From the NCBI GenBank assembly GCA_036559125.1, contig DATBTT010000014.1:38502-102501 (forward strand): a stretch of DNA of 64,000 bases, read 5' to 3'. The stretch comes from JALYTZ01 sp036559125. GTDB taxonomy: Bacteria; Vulcanimicrobiota; Vulcanimicrobiia; Vulcanimicrobiales; Vulcanimicrobiaceae. Below are positions 1 through 8,038 of this stretch, in pieces. The stretch's first letter is position 1. Each line of letters begins with the position of its first letter. A model generated the notes under the pieces. It worked only from the letters and a program-made list of their open reading frames with translations. It did no database searches and was not told where the DNA came from. A program made the translations under genes and the position numbers.

Positions 1-1909
1 CTTGTGTCGCCGGCGGCGGCGATCCCAACGCGAGCGCCGCTTCGCACCATCGCGCACCCTCGGCCAACAGCGACAACCGGATGAATACCGGATAGATCGC
101 GCTCGCCAAGGCCGCGCCGAAGGCCAAGTCGTGACCCGCATCCAGAGCCCACGTCAACGCTGCGCGGAAATTATCCAGTTCGGGCTCGAGCCCCGCGAGC
201 CAATCCTCTTTTGGCGCACGGTCCCATTCTTGATATGCGCGGTCTGCGAGCGCGCCGAAGTACGATGCATGGCGCCGCTCTCTCGACTCTGCGTCGCCGC
301 TCGAGTTCAGCCGCTCGCGCGCGTATTGACGCATGGATTCCAGTAGGACGTAACGCTGGCGCGCTTCGTGCAGCTCCGCGGTCACGAGCGACTTGTCGAC
401 GAGCGCGCTGAGAAGATCGAATACGTCCCACGACTCGATGGACTCGTCGGCACACACGTCGACTGCCGCTTCGAGCGTGAACCCGCCGGCGAAAACGGCG
501 ACGCGACGAAAAACGGCTTGTTCGTTTTCCGCCAGAAGGTCGTAACTCCAATCGATGAGCGCGCGCATCGTATGCTGACGCGGCAGTGCGCTGCGGGTAC
601 CACCGGTGAGGAGGCGAAACCGCTCGTCCAATCGCTGCGACAGCTGTCCGACCGCGAGCACTTTTACCCGCGGAGCGGCCAGTTCGATCGCAAGCGCGAT
701 GCCATCCAACCGGCGGCAAATGTCGGCAACGATCGACGCGTTTTCGTCGGTCAATCTAAAACGGCCGTCTGCCGCGGCCGCGCGATCGGCGAAAAGCGCA
801 ATCGATTCGTACGTTGCCGCGTCGGCCGCCGTCAGCGGCTCGCCGGCCGGCGGCACGCGCAGCGACGGTAGCCGGTAGACGTGCTCGCCCGCTACGTTGA
901 GCGCCTCGCGACTGGTAGCCAGCACCTTCACGCGGGAGCACGTTCGCAAGATCGCGTCGACGACGTGAGCCGCTTCCGCGATGACGTGCTCGCAGTTATC
1001 GAGCACTAACACCATGTTGCGATTCTTGAGGTGCGCGAGCAGCACGTCCGATGCGGCCTGGCCGGCGTTCTGCGTTACGCCCAGCGTCGAGAGCACCGTA
1101 CTTGCGACCAGCGAGCGATCGGACAACGGCGCCAGCTCGACGTACCACACGCCGTCGCCGTACTCGTCGAGCAAATCCGCCGCGACGTGCGTCGCCGTGC
1201 GCGTCTTACCGACCCCTCCGGTCCCCACGATCGTCACGAGATCGGCTTTGCGCAGCAGCTCCTTAATCTCGAGGATGTCGCAATCGCGGCCCACGAACGT
1301 GCTGGCTTGACGCGGTAAATTGGTGGGAAACGCCTCAAGCGAACGCAGGTGCGGAAAATCCGCGCGCGCACCGGGCGCTACCAGCTGGTACACGCGTTCG
1401 GGCTCCGCGAGGTCTTTGAGCCGGTGTTCGCCGAGATCGCGCAGCGACGTCTGCGGCGGCATCGCGCCACCCGCGAGGTTCGCGGCTACGCCCGAAAGCA
1501 CGACCTGGCCGCCGTGCGCGATCGCGAGCAGGCGCGCCACGCGATTGACGGCGGGTCCAAAGAAATCACCGTCGCGTTCGTGCGCGGACCCGGCGTGAAT
1601 GGCCATGCGTAATTGCAATCCGCCAACCGCCGTAAAATCTTCCGCGCCGATCGCTTGCTGTGCCGCGAGAGCAGCGGCTACGGCATCTCCGGCCGTGTCG
1701 AAGGCACTGCAGAACCCGTCACCCAGCGTCTTAAAAATGCATCCCCGGTGAGCGAGGATCGCCTCGCGCACCAGCGCGTCGTGGCGGCGCAACGCGATCG
1801 CCATCGCGCTCGGTTCGGCCTCCCACCGGCGCGTGCTTCCCTCGATATCGCTAAAGAGGAACGCGACCGTACCCGTCGGTAGCGACGCGCGGCCTATGGG
1901 TTCGTTCAA
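1..1909 (-). CDS. Adenylate/guanylate cyclase-NTPase regulator, 3' end outside the window
   Basis: The reading frame is open across the left edge, so the C-terminus is missing; about 636 residues are visible. The N-terminus is a class III nucleotide cyclase domain with the metal-site segment FLFSDIEGST, the second metal Asp in KTLGDGF, and the transition-state Asn/Arg pair in GPAVNRVARL, so it looks catalytically competent. It is followed by an AAA/NB-ARC-like ATPase with Walker A GTGGVGKTR near residue 227 and VLDNCEH as Walker B. A helical repeat region follows. The architecture matches cyclase-ATPase regulators of the MalT/LuxR-like class. The start is inferred as TTG at 1909, preceded by GGTGGA seven bases upstream; in-frame ATG codons are absent. 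Role: intracellular second-messenger signalling (family knowledge); the input signal is unknown. Confidence 0.85.
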   Translation of the reverse strand, partial: MNEPIGRASLPTGTVAFLFSDIEGSTRRWEAEPSAMAIALRRHDALVREAILAHRGCIFKTLGDGFCSAFDTAGDAVAAALAAQQAIGAEDFTAVGGLQLRMAIHAGSAHERDGDFFGPAVNRVARLLAIAHGGQVVLSGVAANLAGGAMPPQTSLRDLGEHRLKDLAEPERVYQLVAPGARADFPHLRSLEAFPTNLPRQASTFVGRDCDILEIKELLRKADLVTIVGTGGVGKTRTATHVAADLLDEYGDGVWYVELAPLSDRSLVASTVLSTLGVTQNAGQAASDVLLAHLKNRNMVLVLDNCEHVIAEAAHVVDAILRTCSRVKVLATSREALNVAGEHVYRLPSLRVPPAGEPLTAADAATYESIALFADRAAAADGRFRLTDENASIVADICRRLDGIALAIELAAPRVKVLAVGQLSQRLDERFRLLTGGTRSALPRQHTMRALIDWSYDLLAENEQAVFRRVAVFAGGFTLEAAVDVCADESIESWDVFDLLSALVDKSLVTAELHEARQRYVLLESMRQYARERLNSSGDAESRERRHASYFGALADRAYQEWDRAPKEDWLAGLEPELDNFRAALTWALDAGHDLAFGAALASAIYPVFIRLSLLAEGARWCEAALALGSPPPATQ

Positions 1910-2167
1910 CAGAAATCCACCGTAGACGCAGCCTCCGTGGCCTCGACCGCAAACTAGAATATGAAGCTTGTCGCTCTGTTGGGGCGAACCTTCCAGGATC
2001 TAGCGATCGCCATTCTCGCCGGCCGGACTCATCGAAAAAGGGGCGCACCCTTGTCACCCTGACAGTGGACTGCACTCAGCTATCCCATCCATCGCCTGTC
2101 GCCGCTCCCGTCATCATCCTCTGTCGCCGGGGGGTAATGCGGGTACATTAGGGCTGGAGGTTTGCAA

Positions 2168-2695
2168 ATGTTGTTTCGATCGTGCGCCCTGGTTGCGTTC
2201 TGCATCGGGGCCGCCGCGCCGGCGGGAGCTCAAACCGTGGCTGTGCCTGCCGGCGTTCTGGTTCCCGTCGCCTTGACGCAGAGCGTTTCTTCGCAGTCGG
2301 CGAAGGCCGGCGATCCGTTTTCGTTCAAAACCACCGCCGGCGTGCGCGCCGGCGACGTTGTAATTCCCAGCGGAAGTATGGGTCGCGGAATCATCGCGCA
2401 GGCCAAGGGATCGAACGGAACGACCAAAGGCGGCGTCCTGCAATTGCAGCCGGAAACGATCGAGCTCCCGGCCGGCGGGACGGTCGCCGTAGCGATCGCA
2501 CCCAAGGACAGCCGCAAAGCGTCGAAGCGCTCGTTGTTACATATCTTTCCGTTTCCGCTTCCGATCGGAGGCATTCTCTTTATCGGTGCGGTCGGCAATC
2601 CGGCGCGCAACGTGAAGATGGACGCGGGCACCGCGTTTGACGTCGTTACGGTTGCGGCGCCTACTGCGTTGCATACTCCCGGATCGCCGCGGTGA
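2168..2695 (+). CDS. Secreted protein of unknown function
   Basis: The protein is about 175 residues with a clear signal peptide ending near AGAQT, so it is exported. The mature part is rich in Gly, Ala and Val with regularly spaced Val-Pro-Ala-Gly elements, and has one hydrophobic stretch (FPFPLPIGGILFIGAVG) in the C-terminal half that could be a membrane or barrel segment. I do not recognise a family. The start is ATG 2168, with GGAGG seven bases upstream; the in-frame TTG at 2162 lies too close to the Shine-Dalgarno. Its 3' end overlaps recQ by 35 nt in convergent orientation. Confidence 0.75.
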   Translation: MLFRSCALVAFCIGAAAPAGAQTVAVPAGVLVPVALTQSVSSQSAKAGDPFSFKTTAGVRAGDVVIPSGSMGRGIIAQAKGSNGTTKGGVLQLQPETIELPAGGTVAVAIAPKDSRKASKRSLLHIFPFPLPIGGILFIGAVGNPARNVKMDAGTAFDVVTVAAPTALHTPGSPR

Positions 2696-4484
2696 AGATT
2701 TCGCCGTATTGCTCGAGTTTGACGTCGCCGACGCCGCCGACGCGGCGAAAGGCGCTTTGCGTTTCCGGTTTTTGAGCGGCAAGCTCGCGTAGCGTCGCGT
2801 CTGAGAATACGACGTAGGGCGGGACGCCCCGATCGTCGGCCAAGCGTTTGCGCAATCGTCGCAGCTCTTCGAACAGCGCTTCTTCGTATGGCGCCGCGCC
2901 GACGCTCGGTCCTTTGGTTTTACGGCGGCCCTTCCCGGAATGAACGATCTTCGACTTCGCGACCTCGAAAACGCGTCGTTCTTTGAGCGCGAGCATGCCG
3001 TCGGCTGTGAGAACGAGCGTTTTGTGCACGGCGTCCTGCTCGATGCAACCCAGGCGTAATAACTCGGAGATGACGGCGAGCCACTCGTCTTTGGTATGTT
3101 CGACGCCGACGCCGAATGTCGAGAGGCGGTGGTGGCCGTACGATTGCATTTTGTCCGTGGGCGTACCGAGCAAAACGTCGACGATATGATGTGCGCCGGT
3201 CGAAAACCCGCTGCGTTCGCGAATCCGGTAGATGCACGAGAGTAATTTCTGCGCGGCTACCGTAGCATCGAACCGTTCCGGCGGAAACAAACAGTTATCG
3301 CAGTTTCCGCAGGAGTCGGACGCGATGCTTTCACCAAAATACCGCAAGATGTGCACTCTGCGGCACGAGGCGGTCGCCGCGAAATCCAGCATTTGGCGCA
3401 ACCGCGATTCCGCCTGAGCGCGTTCGCCTTCGTCTTCGATCTGCCGGATGAAGTGGCGCTGTTTGGCGGCGTCGCCACCGGAGAAAAAAAGCGCGCATTC
3501 GCTCGGGAGTCCATCGCGGCCCGCGCGACCGGTTTCCTGATAGTAGCCTTCGATGTTCTTGGGGACGTCGTAATGCACGACGTACCGCACGTTTGGTTTG
3601 TCGATCCCCATTCCGAAGGCGATCGTCGCGCAGATGACGCGGATTTCGTCGCGAATGAAAAGCTCCTGATTGCGCGCTCGTTCACCCGTTCCCAGCGCCG
3701 CGTGATAGGGGCGCGCGGTTATCCCGGTCGCGCACAGGCGGCTCGCGAGGTCTTCGGCGCCGTTGCGGCTTTGCACGTATACGATGCCGCTCTCGTTGGC
3801 GCGAGCGGAGGCCCAGGCAGACAACTGCTTGAAAGCGTCTCGTTTTTCGAACACGCTGTAGCGTAAATTTGGCCGGTCGAAACTCGCGGTGAAGCGTCGC
3901 GGCTCGCGCAACGATAGATAGCGAGCGATGTCGTCACGCACGCGATCGGTTGCGGTCGCGGTTAGCGCAAGGAACGGCACGCCGGGATAGCGCTGACGAA
4001 GGGTAACGATGCGCCGGTATTCCGGCCGGAAATCGTGTCCCCATTCGCTGACGCAGTGCGCTTCGTCGATCGCGATGCAGCGCAGCGGCCACCGGTCCAA
4101 TCGCGCGAGGAAGCTGCTGAGAACTATTCGTTCGGGCGCGACGTAGAGCAGCCGGTACTCACCCCGGTCGAGCGCGTCGAGCCGGCGTGCGGCGGTGGTT
4201 GCATCGATGGAACTATTCAAAAACGTTGCGGCAATGCCGTTGGCCGTTAACGCGTCTACCTGATCTTTCATCAGCGCGATCAACGGCGAGACGACCAGCG
4301 TCAGGCCCGGACGCAAAAGTGCAGGCAGCTGAAAGCACAGCGATTTTCCGCCGCCGGTGGGAAGCAACGCCAGTACGTCGTCGCCCGACAACGTCGCTTC
4401 GACGATCTCACGCTGCAACGGACGAAACGTTTCGTAGCCGAAGTAGTGCTTCAGCGCGTCGTCGAGGTCGAGGGTTTCCCGCAC
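2661..4484 (-). CDS. recQ: ATP-dependent DNA helicase RecQ
   Basis: This is a full-length RecQ of 607 residues. It shows motif I LLPTGGGKSLC (residues 41-50), the DEAH box with flanking HCVSEWGHDFRPEY (about 140-155), motif III LTATAT, motif V/VI IAFGMGIDKPNVRYVVHYD and QETGRAGRDG, the zinc-binding cysteines (CRRVHIL and CGNCDNC, about 370-400), a winged-helix RQC region and a C-terminal HRDC domain (about 520-600). RecQ unwinds DNA 3'-5' in recombinational repair and stalled-fork processing. It stands alone here; the next minus-strand gene downstream is over 500 nt away on the far side of a plus-strand gene. Confidence 0.97.
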   Translation of the reverse strand: MRETLDLDDALKHYFGYETFRPLQREIVEATLSGDDVLALLPTGGGKSLCFQLPALLRPGLTLVVSPLIALMKDQVDALTANGIAATFLNSSIDATTAARRLDALDRGEYRLLYVAPERIVLSSFLARLDRWPLRCIAIDEAHCVSEWGHDFRPEYRRIVTLRQRYPGVPFLALTATATDRVRDDIARYLSLREPRRFTASFDRPNLRYSVFEKRDAFKQLSAWASARANESGIVYVQSRNGAEDLASRLCATGITARPYHAALGTGERARNQELFIRDEIRVICATIAFGMGIDKPNVRYVVHYDVPKNIEGYYQETGRAGRDGLPSECALFFSGGDAAKQRHFIRQIEDEGERAQAESRLRQMLDFAATASCRRVHILRYFGESIASDSCGNCDNCLFPPERFDATVAAQKLLSCIYRIRERSGFSTGAHHIVDVLLGTPTDKMQSYGHHRLSTFGVGVEHTKDEWLAVISELLRLGCIEQDAVHKTLVLTADGMLALKERRVFEVAKSKIVHSGKGRRKTKGPSVGAAPYEEALFEELRRLRKRLADDRGVPPYVVFSDATLRELAAQKPETQSAFRRVGGVGDVKLEQYGEIFTAAIREYATQ

Positions 4485-4532
4485 CTGTGCTCTATCACGC
4501 GCGACGGCCGAGACATCCTGTGTCCCGACGCG

Positions 4533-5447
4533 CTATTGAATTGGGCGAACCGTCGTCTGCGTGCGCGGCCCCCGGCGATGCCGGTGGTGCTTGAACGGAT
4601 TGATCTCCGAAAGTAGCCGGCCCAGAAACGGAAAGACGCCGCGTTTTCGTCGTACTGGAGCCGTGCTAGGGACGGCACTCGGGACGACGGGTATTACCGT
4701 TCGTACCGCTACTTTGGGTCGAGCAACGCGCCGCGGGCGTACCCTTGCGACCGCGCGCGGTTTGCGCGCGCGCGCGACGTGGCGAACGATACGGCGTATG
4801 ACGCGAGCGTGCGCGTGGCGCACCGGCGCCGGATTCGGTTCGCGCGTAGCGACCTTGCGGACGGCGACCGGTTTGGACGGACGACGATGGTGAACCACGA
4901 TGGTTCGCGGCCGCCGAACCGGCATCGCGTGTGGTGCCGGGGTTACGACGGCTCTCGCGATGCGTTGCACCGGAACGCGACTCTCTACGATCGTTCGGCT
5001 CCCGAATGCACCCAGAGCTATTGCGGCAACCAGCGCACCGAGGATTGCCGCGGTCAATCGAACGGTATCGTCGCGGCCTGGAACCGGGTTCTCGCCGTTG
5101 GCCACTCTGGCGACGTTGCGGGCAAACGCGCTACCGATGAACGGTATCGCGCGCAAATTCCCGCGGAGGCAAACGATGAGCGCTTCGGGCAGGTCGCGAT
5201 TTTTTTCGACGTCGGACAGCAACCGCTCGAACTCGCCGGGGTCTAGTTGGTCGCGATCGCGCGGCTCGCGCCGGGCAAGCTGCGCCGCGATCGCTCCCCG
5301 GTAATAGGGCGGGAGCCGCCTGCTGGCTTTCTTCAGCGTGCGCGCGAGTACGCTCGCATCCATAGCGCGGACGTAGGTCTCCATGGCGTTGGCGACTGCG
5401 TACGGGTCGAGGTCCGAGAGCGCTTTCTCGGGCGGCTTACGATTCAT
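4533..5447 (-). CDS. Single-span membrane protein, paralogue A of a local pair
   Basis: The protein has about 304 residues. A helical N-terminal domain (1-130) contains LDPYAVANAMETYVRAMD and KASRRLPPYYRGAIAAQL, followed by one transmembrane helix (LTAAILGALVAAIALGAFG), a long Arg/Val/Pro/His-rich linker and a C-terminal element RLLSEINPFK. The gene at 6328-7329 has the same plan and the same first 18 positions without gaps, which is why ATG 5447 is preferred over the TTG 66 nt upstream. The linker is extremely basic (many RK, RR and HR pairs), unlike the Pro/Thr linker of the paralogue. No known family is recognised. The topology suggests a cytoplasmic helical domain and an exported basic tail, or the reverse. 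Confidence 0.75.
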   Translation of the reverse strand: MNRKPPEKALSDLDPYAVANAMETYVRAMDASVLARTLKKASRRLPPYYRGAIAAQLARREPRDRDQLDPGEFERLLSDVEKNRDLPEALIVCLRGNLRAIPFIGSAFARNVARVANGENPVPGRDDTVRLTAAILGALVAAIALGAFGSRTIVESRVPVQRIARAVVTPAPHAMPVRRPRTIVVHHRRPSKPVAVRKVATREPNPAPVRHAHARVIRRIVRHVARARKPRAVARVRPRRVARPKVAVRTVIPVVPSAVPSTAPVRRKRGVFPFLGRLLSEINPFKHHRHRRGPRTQTTVRPIQ

Positions 5448-5545
5448 CGCCGCCCGCCACGGGCGAGGCGCGGCGGGAATGCGGCGCGGCCGTCGGTAAA
5501 GCGCATTCTCCAATACGTTCTATTTACGTGAGGAAAAACAAGGTC

Positions 5546-5824
5546 ATGGATTTTGTCGACCGCATCGATAAATCGAAGCTCGACGGCATGAAGATGGTCG
5601 CCGAGTCCGATCAGTTCGCCGTTTACGCCGAAGGAAACGACACGTACTTGCTCGTTCAACGCCATAACGCCATGGCGTGGACCGCAATACGTTTTTCCGG
5701 CGACGGAATCTTTCGCGTCGGGTCGCTCATGGTAGATGCCATGCGCCATCTCTATCGCGATCTCGCGACGCAACTCTCGCCGAACTTCGAAAAGGCGCAG
5801 GCATCCGCTAACTCTTCGCAGTGA
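5546..5824 (+). CDS. Small soluble protein of unknown function
   Basis: The protein is 92 residues, predicted soluble, with no membrane segment or signal peptide. It begins MDFVDRIDKSKLDGMKMVAE and contains an apparent beta-rich middle (FAVYAEGNDTYLLVQRHNAMAW is adjacent to AIRFSGDGIFRVGSL) and a C-terminal helix. ATG 5546 is preferred; a GTG 18 nt upstream is possible but lacks a ribosome site, while GAGG and AAGG lie upstream of the ATG. It sits between the two paralogous membrane-protein genes, divergent from paralogue A, and its 3' end overlaps the next minus-strand gene by 17 nt. Function unknown. Confidence 0.6.
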   Translation: MDFVDRIDKSKLDGMKMVAESDQFAVYAEGNDTYLLVQRHNAMAWTAIRFSGDGIFRVGSLMVDAMRHLYRDLATQLSPNFEKAQASANSSQ

Positions 5825-6299
5825 CCGGCGGCGGTTTGAACGTTCTGACGTTGACCAAGCCGCATCCGCGCAGCGCGCTTTCGGCGTTCGCGGCTTCTTC
5901 CGGTGTCGCTTTGAACGTCACGACGCTTCGGCCTTCATCTACCGCGATATCGTAATTTTCGGCCGCATCGCGCGGAATCGCGACTCCCTGCAAATAGTGC
6001 GGAACGTGCCCGCCTGCGACCAGTGAAGAAAGCGTCGGCGAACGGCCACCGATGCCGGGAACGCCCGTTCCGTCAGTCCCGCCTCGCCCGCCGAACGTGC
6101 TGCCGGTCGCGTGCGCGAACCGTAGCGGCGAATCTTCATGCGCTGCGGTCGCACTCGCCTTCGTAATGATCGTGAGCCGCTGCGCGTCGAGCTCGGCGCA
6201 GCCCATCAGTAATTTTTCGAGTTGTGCCGGATCCGAGGTACGTGCGATTCCGGCAACGACGTAGTGCGCCAGAACGATCGCCTCCTTCGCCCATATCAT
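5808..6299 (-). CDS. Protein of unknown function, 163 residues
   Basis: The protein starts MIWAKEAIVLAHYVVAG and has two folded-looking segments, residues 1-55 and about 105-160, separated by a Gly-rich stretch (FGGRGGTDGTGVPGIGG). Each segment looks like a beta-alpha-beta unit: the first ends in QRLTIITKAS, the second contains SVVTFKATPEEAANAESALR and GCGLVNVRTF. No signal peptide or membrane helix is evident. This resembles tandem small alpha/beta (for example stress- or flavin-linked) proteins only in outline, and I do not assign a family. It lies just downstream of paralogue B on the same strand (28 nt gap) and may be co-transcribed with it. Confidence 0.65.
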   Translation of the reverse strand: MIWAKEAIVLAHYVVAGIARTSDPAQLEKLLMGCAELDAQRLTIITKASATAAHEDSPLRFAHATGSTFGGRGGTDGTGVPGIGGRSPTLSSLVAGGHVPHYLQGVAIPRDAAENYDIAVDEGRSVVTFKATPEEAANAESALRGCGLVNVRTFKPPPVTAKS

Positions 6300-6327
6300 G
6301 TTCCAACGTCTCGCGTAGCGTCAAGTC

Positions 6328-7329
6328 TCATGGGGTACGCGTCGCGCTCGGTGTGGGAGCTTTGCCCGGCTTGAACGGATTGAGTCCGTTGACGAGTCGA
6401 ACGATCAGGGGCTTATGTTTCGGCTTGGGCGTTGGGCGGGCAACCGCCACGCCTGCGGGAACATTCGCACCCGCCGCCGAGGGCATCGGCATCGGATTGG
6501 TAGTCGTATTCGTCGCATCGGGCATATCCGAAAGATCGGGCGCAATCTGCGGTTCCGGCGTCGCGGGCGGCGCCGTCACGAGGGGAAGCGCGACGGAAAC
6601 GCTGCCTTTGCCCGGAGGAGGGGTGCCGTGGGTGCGCGATTGCGGCGGCACCGCGGTAACAAAGACTTGCGGCGTGGGCGCGGATGTGGGCGCGGGCGCG
6701 TTGGCCGGCGTGGGCCTGGATTGCACGGCCGTCAGCGCGCGCGGGGCGGTAACGGGCGTGGGCGTGCGCGGCCTAGCGGAAACGCGAGCCACGGTAGTAC
6801 GCGAAAGCCGCGGGCCTGCCGAGGGCGATGCTTGTGGGGGAATCACTGCGAAACGATAGCCGCTGCGTTCGAGGACGCGCTCGCCGCCGGCACCGATCGC
6901 GAGAGCTACGGCGAGCGTAGCAAAAACCACCGTTCCGCGTGTCATGCCGTGCGAACCGCGCGATACCGGCGCTTCGCCGCGGGTAATTCGCACGATGTTT
7001 TCGGCGAACGACCCACCGATGAGGGGAATCGCGCGCAAGTTCGTGCGCAAGCATTCGATCAGTGCGTCGCGCAATTCGTCGTCGTTGCGCGATTCTGCGA
7101 CGATGCGTTCGAAGGAGGCGGCGTCCAGTTTCGCCGGTACGTCGTTCCCGGCGGCGGGCAGCCGCTCAGCGATCACCGTTCGATAATACGCGGGAAGGCG
7201 GTGGCTGGCTTTGGCGAGCGTCCGTGCGACGGCGCGCGTGTCGAGTTCGCGCACGTAAATTTCCATCGCGCAGGCGACGTCGTGCGGGTCGAAATTACTT
7301 AGAACGTGATCGCGTGGCGTATTGGGCAT
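6328..7329 (-). CDS. Single-span membrane protein, paralogue B of a local pair
   Basis: The protein is about 333 residues. The N-terminal domain carries FDPHDVACAMEIYVRELD and KASHRLPAYYRTVIAERL, matching paralogue A closely. Next come one transmembrane helix (VVFATLAVALAIGAGG), a long Pro/Thr/Ala-rich linker and a C-terminal RLVNGLNPFK motif that paralogue A also has. ATG 7329 is chosen because GGAG lies six to seven bases upstream and because it aligns exactly with the start of paralogue A; the frame extends 78 nt further upstream without a ribosome site. The linker composition suggests a flexible periplasmic or cytoplasmic spacer. Family and role are unknown. Confidence 0.78.
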   Translation of the reverse strand: MPNTPRDHVLSNFDPHDVACAMEIYVRELDTRAVARTLAKASHRLPAYYRTVIAERLPAAGNDVPAKLDAASFERIVAESRNDDELRDALIECLRTNLRAIPLIGGSFAENIVRITRGEAPVSRGSHGMTRGTVVFATLAVALAIGAGGERVLERSGYRFAVIPPQASPSAGPRLSRTTVARVSARPRTPTPVTAPRALTAVQSRPTPANAPAPTSAPTPQVFVTAVPPQSRTHGTPPPGKGSVSVALPLVTAPPATPEPQIAPDLSDMPDATNTTTNPMPMPSAAGANVPAGVAVARPTPKPKHKPLIVRLVNGLNPFKPGKAPTPSATRTP

Positions 7330-7433
7330 GAACGGCTCCGTGACATACTCTATGCTTTCCCGCAGCCGTATGTTCCCGCGGTTGACGCGGGGCCAACCGG
7401 GGAACACGGGCTACCCGGCGCTCGCTTGATATA

Positions 7434-7466
7434 GAAAACGCGGCCCCCGAAGGCGCCGCGTTTTTT
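7434..7466. terminator. Rho-independent terminator-like hairpin
   Basis: An 8-bp GC-rich stem, AACGCGGC paired with GCCGCGTT, with a short loop, is followed by six T on the plus strand and by TTTTC on the minus strand. It lies 24 nt past the stop of the small minus-strand gene at 7490-7687, so it most likely ends that transcript; no plus-strand gene lies immediately upstream. Confidence 0.7.
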
Positions 7467-7489
7467 GCGAGTTATCGCATTCCCGGACT

Positions 7490-7687
7490 TCAAGCTTTGT
7501 GACAATACCCGTGGACTTTTTTGCCCGCCCGCATGTAGCCCTTGACCCAATGCTGGCCGGCGGGACACGAGTGGCTGGACATCGTTTTGTGATGCATGGC
7601 GGACTTCATGTGTCCGGCGGACGCCGCTCCCGCACTGATAGAAACGAGCGCGGCGAGAGTTAAGACCGATGTAAGAAGACGCTTCAT
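7490..7687 (-). CDS. Small secreted His/Met/Cys-containing protein
   Basis: This 65-residue protein has a signal peptide (MKRLLTSVLTLAALVSISA, cut near AASA). The mature part of about 40 residues is rich in His, Met, Lys and Ser (GHMKSAMHHKTMSSHSC) with two cysteines and an aromatic HWVKGYMRAGKKVHGYCHKA tail. ATG 7687 is preferred because GGAGG lies eight bases upstream; a longer frame starting at 7759 lacks this. The content of potential metal ligands suggests copper or other metal binding, but that is inference. It is divergent from the membrane peptide gene at 7831 and is followed by a hairpin terminator. Confidence 0.75.
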   Translation of the reverse strand: MKRLLTSVLTLAALVSISAGAASAGHMKSAMHHKTMSSHSCPAGQHWVKGYMRAGKKVHGYCHKA

Positions 7688-7830
7688 GGAATCATCCTCC
7701 GGTAAAAAGTACGGTACCGTACGACGTTCGGCAGGGCACCCGCCGCTCCCGCAAGGCATAGTCGACGCCGACCCGCAAAGTAATCGACCGGTTCCCTTGC
7801 TACTGCTTCACGATTTTGGGGAGGGCTCGT

Positions 7831-8019
7831 ATGGAACAGTTCGTGGTTCACCTGGTGCACATCGGCGCCTGGATCTTCGGCATCGTCTTCCTGTTTGCGA
7901 TCATCGGGTTCATCGCCGTGATCTCTTGGATCGTCAATCTCTTCCGCAAGACCGAGGCGGTGGTCGAGACCGGCGTGCACAACGTGGAGGGAACGTTTCA
8001 CCGTCACGATCAGGAGTAA
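7831..8019 (+). CDS. Small membrane protein
   Basis: The protein is 62 residues and consists of one long or two closely spaced hydrophobic helices (roughly residues 3-38, including WIFGIVFLFAIIGFIAVI) with a short polar, His-containing C-terminus (HNVEGTFHRHDQE). ATG 7831 is preceded by GGGGAGGG at a good distance; an in-frame start 15 nt upstream lies inside that ribosome site and is rejected. Function unknown. It is transcribed divergently from the secreted small protein and ends 20 nt from the end of the convergent acetyltransferase gene. Confidence 0.72.
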   Translation: MEQFVVHLVHIGAWIFGIVFLFAIIGFIAVISWIVNLFRKTEAVVETGVHNVEGTFHRHDQE

Positions 8020-8038
8020 ACGACGGGCGCGGCGATCC

